This document shows positions 63,890-64,000 of a stretch of 64,000 bases of DNA, one piece after another. Location: positions 604,100,501 to 604,164,500 of the forward strand of contig JADMNL010000023.1 in the NCBI GenBank assembly GCA_016271365.2, written 5' to 3'. Within the stretch, counting starts at the first letter, position 1, and each line of letters begins with the position of its first letter. Position numbers and translations under genes: made by a program. The notes under the pieces are model-generated. The model did no database searches, had not been told where the DNA came from, and saw nothing but the letters and a program-made list of their open reading frames with translations. The DNA comes from Neoceratodus forsteri (taxonomy: Eukaryota > Chordata > Ceratodontiformes > Ceratodontidae).

Positions 63890-64000
63890 AGGTGTGTATG
63901 CGTAAATTAATATAAAAGAAGTGGCACAATTTTTTATTCTATGTAAAAAGCTTTTGTACAATGGCATTCCAGGATGTTTGAACTTTGTTGCTGCAGCTTT
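63890..64000 (+). repeat. Interspersed repeat, second copy, cut by window end
   Basis: Aligns with 1990-2095: 'taatataaaa', 'tttattct', 'gtacaatggcattccaggatg' against 'gcacaacagcattccaggaca', 'tgaactttg' and 'gcagcttt' against 'acagcttt'. It continues beyond 64000. Confidence 0.5.

Larger units (their letters stand above)
62061..64000 (+). other. STAG2 intron, mostly unassigned
   Basis: No exon recognised. It holds the GT/TA microsatellite at 62373-62445 and, at the end, a partial copy of the repeat at 1990-2095. A short stretch at 62630-62697 is exon-like (see rejected items) but unsupported. Confidence 0.5.

Noticed and set aside
1..64000. CRISPR array, bacterial operon or prophage
   Set aside because: There are no spaced identical repeats, ribosome-binding-site-led gene series or phage genes. 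The content is eukaryotic (splice sites, LINE, SINE, DIRS).

Overview
This is repeat-dense vertebrate DNA. I recognise one host-gene piece in it: a 79-base coding exon of STAG2 (cohesin subunit SA-2) at 59542-59620 on the + strand, with a 3' splice acceptor before it and a GT donor after it. The rest of the window is best read as STAG2 intron or 5' flanking DNA filled with transposable elements. The combination of DIRS tyrosine-recombinase retrotransposons, Penelope-like elements (PLEs), several CR1-type LINE families, tRNA-derived SINEs and long-inverted-repeat MITEs excludes a mammal or bird. It suggests a large-genome ectothermic tetrapod, most plausibly an amphibian such as a caecilian. 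The organism call is inference; the element calls come from the sequence.

Layout. 0.2-1.9 kb: an old, decayed DIRS. 3.5-4.1 kb: a SINE. 4.8-6.4 kb: hairpin and foldback repeats. 6.4-19.9 kb: a four-layer nest. A minus-strand PLE is split by DIRS-A (7379-18648), DIRS-A is split inside its reverse transcriptase by DIRS-B1 (9823-15453), and the PLE also carries a TTAA-flanked MITE (18799-19414). 19.9-22.9 kb: two CR1 fragments and an AT-rich LINE. 23.0-31.4 kb: a SINE, then a second minus-strand PLE 5' region split by DIRS-B2 (24996-30847), then a CR1-B fragment. 31.4-37.9 kb: a MITE-like inverted repeat and a plus-strand PLE split by a near full-length CR1-A of about 5.1 kb. 38-39.8 kb: unrecognised DNA with a GT microsatellite. 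39.8-44.9 kb: an L2-like LINE and a CR1-B. 44.9-49.2 kb: DIRS-B3, which has lost most of gag. 49.2-51.9 kb: foldback repeats and a PLE 3' end carrying a SINE with a clear target duplication. 52.2-58.8 kb: minus-strand DIRS-C, split by a CR1-A fragment, inside foldback repeat R2. 58.8-59.4 kb: the rest of R2. 59.5 kb: the STAG2 exon. 60.7-62.1 kb: CR1-B. The final 2 kb is intron-like with a microsatellite and a partial repeat.

The DIRS copies show the expected architecture: inverted terminal repeats, a gag-like ORF, a pol with RT, RNase H and a conserved linker, a tyrosine recombinase, and an internal complementary region (ICR) that pairs with both outer ends. All copies I can read are inactivated by stops, frameshifts, insertions or deletions, although the tyrosine recombinase of DIRS-A keeps its catalytic residues. 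Because the host repeats occur more than once in the window, unoccupied versions of three DIRS insertion sites can be read directly, and none shows a clear target-site duplication. I found no clearly new biological system. The most informative content is the datable nest, the paired empty and filled sites, the TTAA MITE, the hammerhead-like core in the PLE terminal repeat, and catalytic-residue changes in the DIRS proteins.
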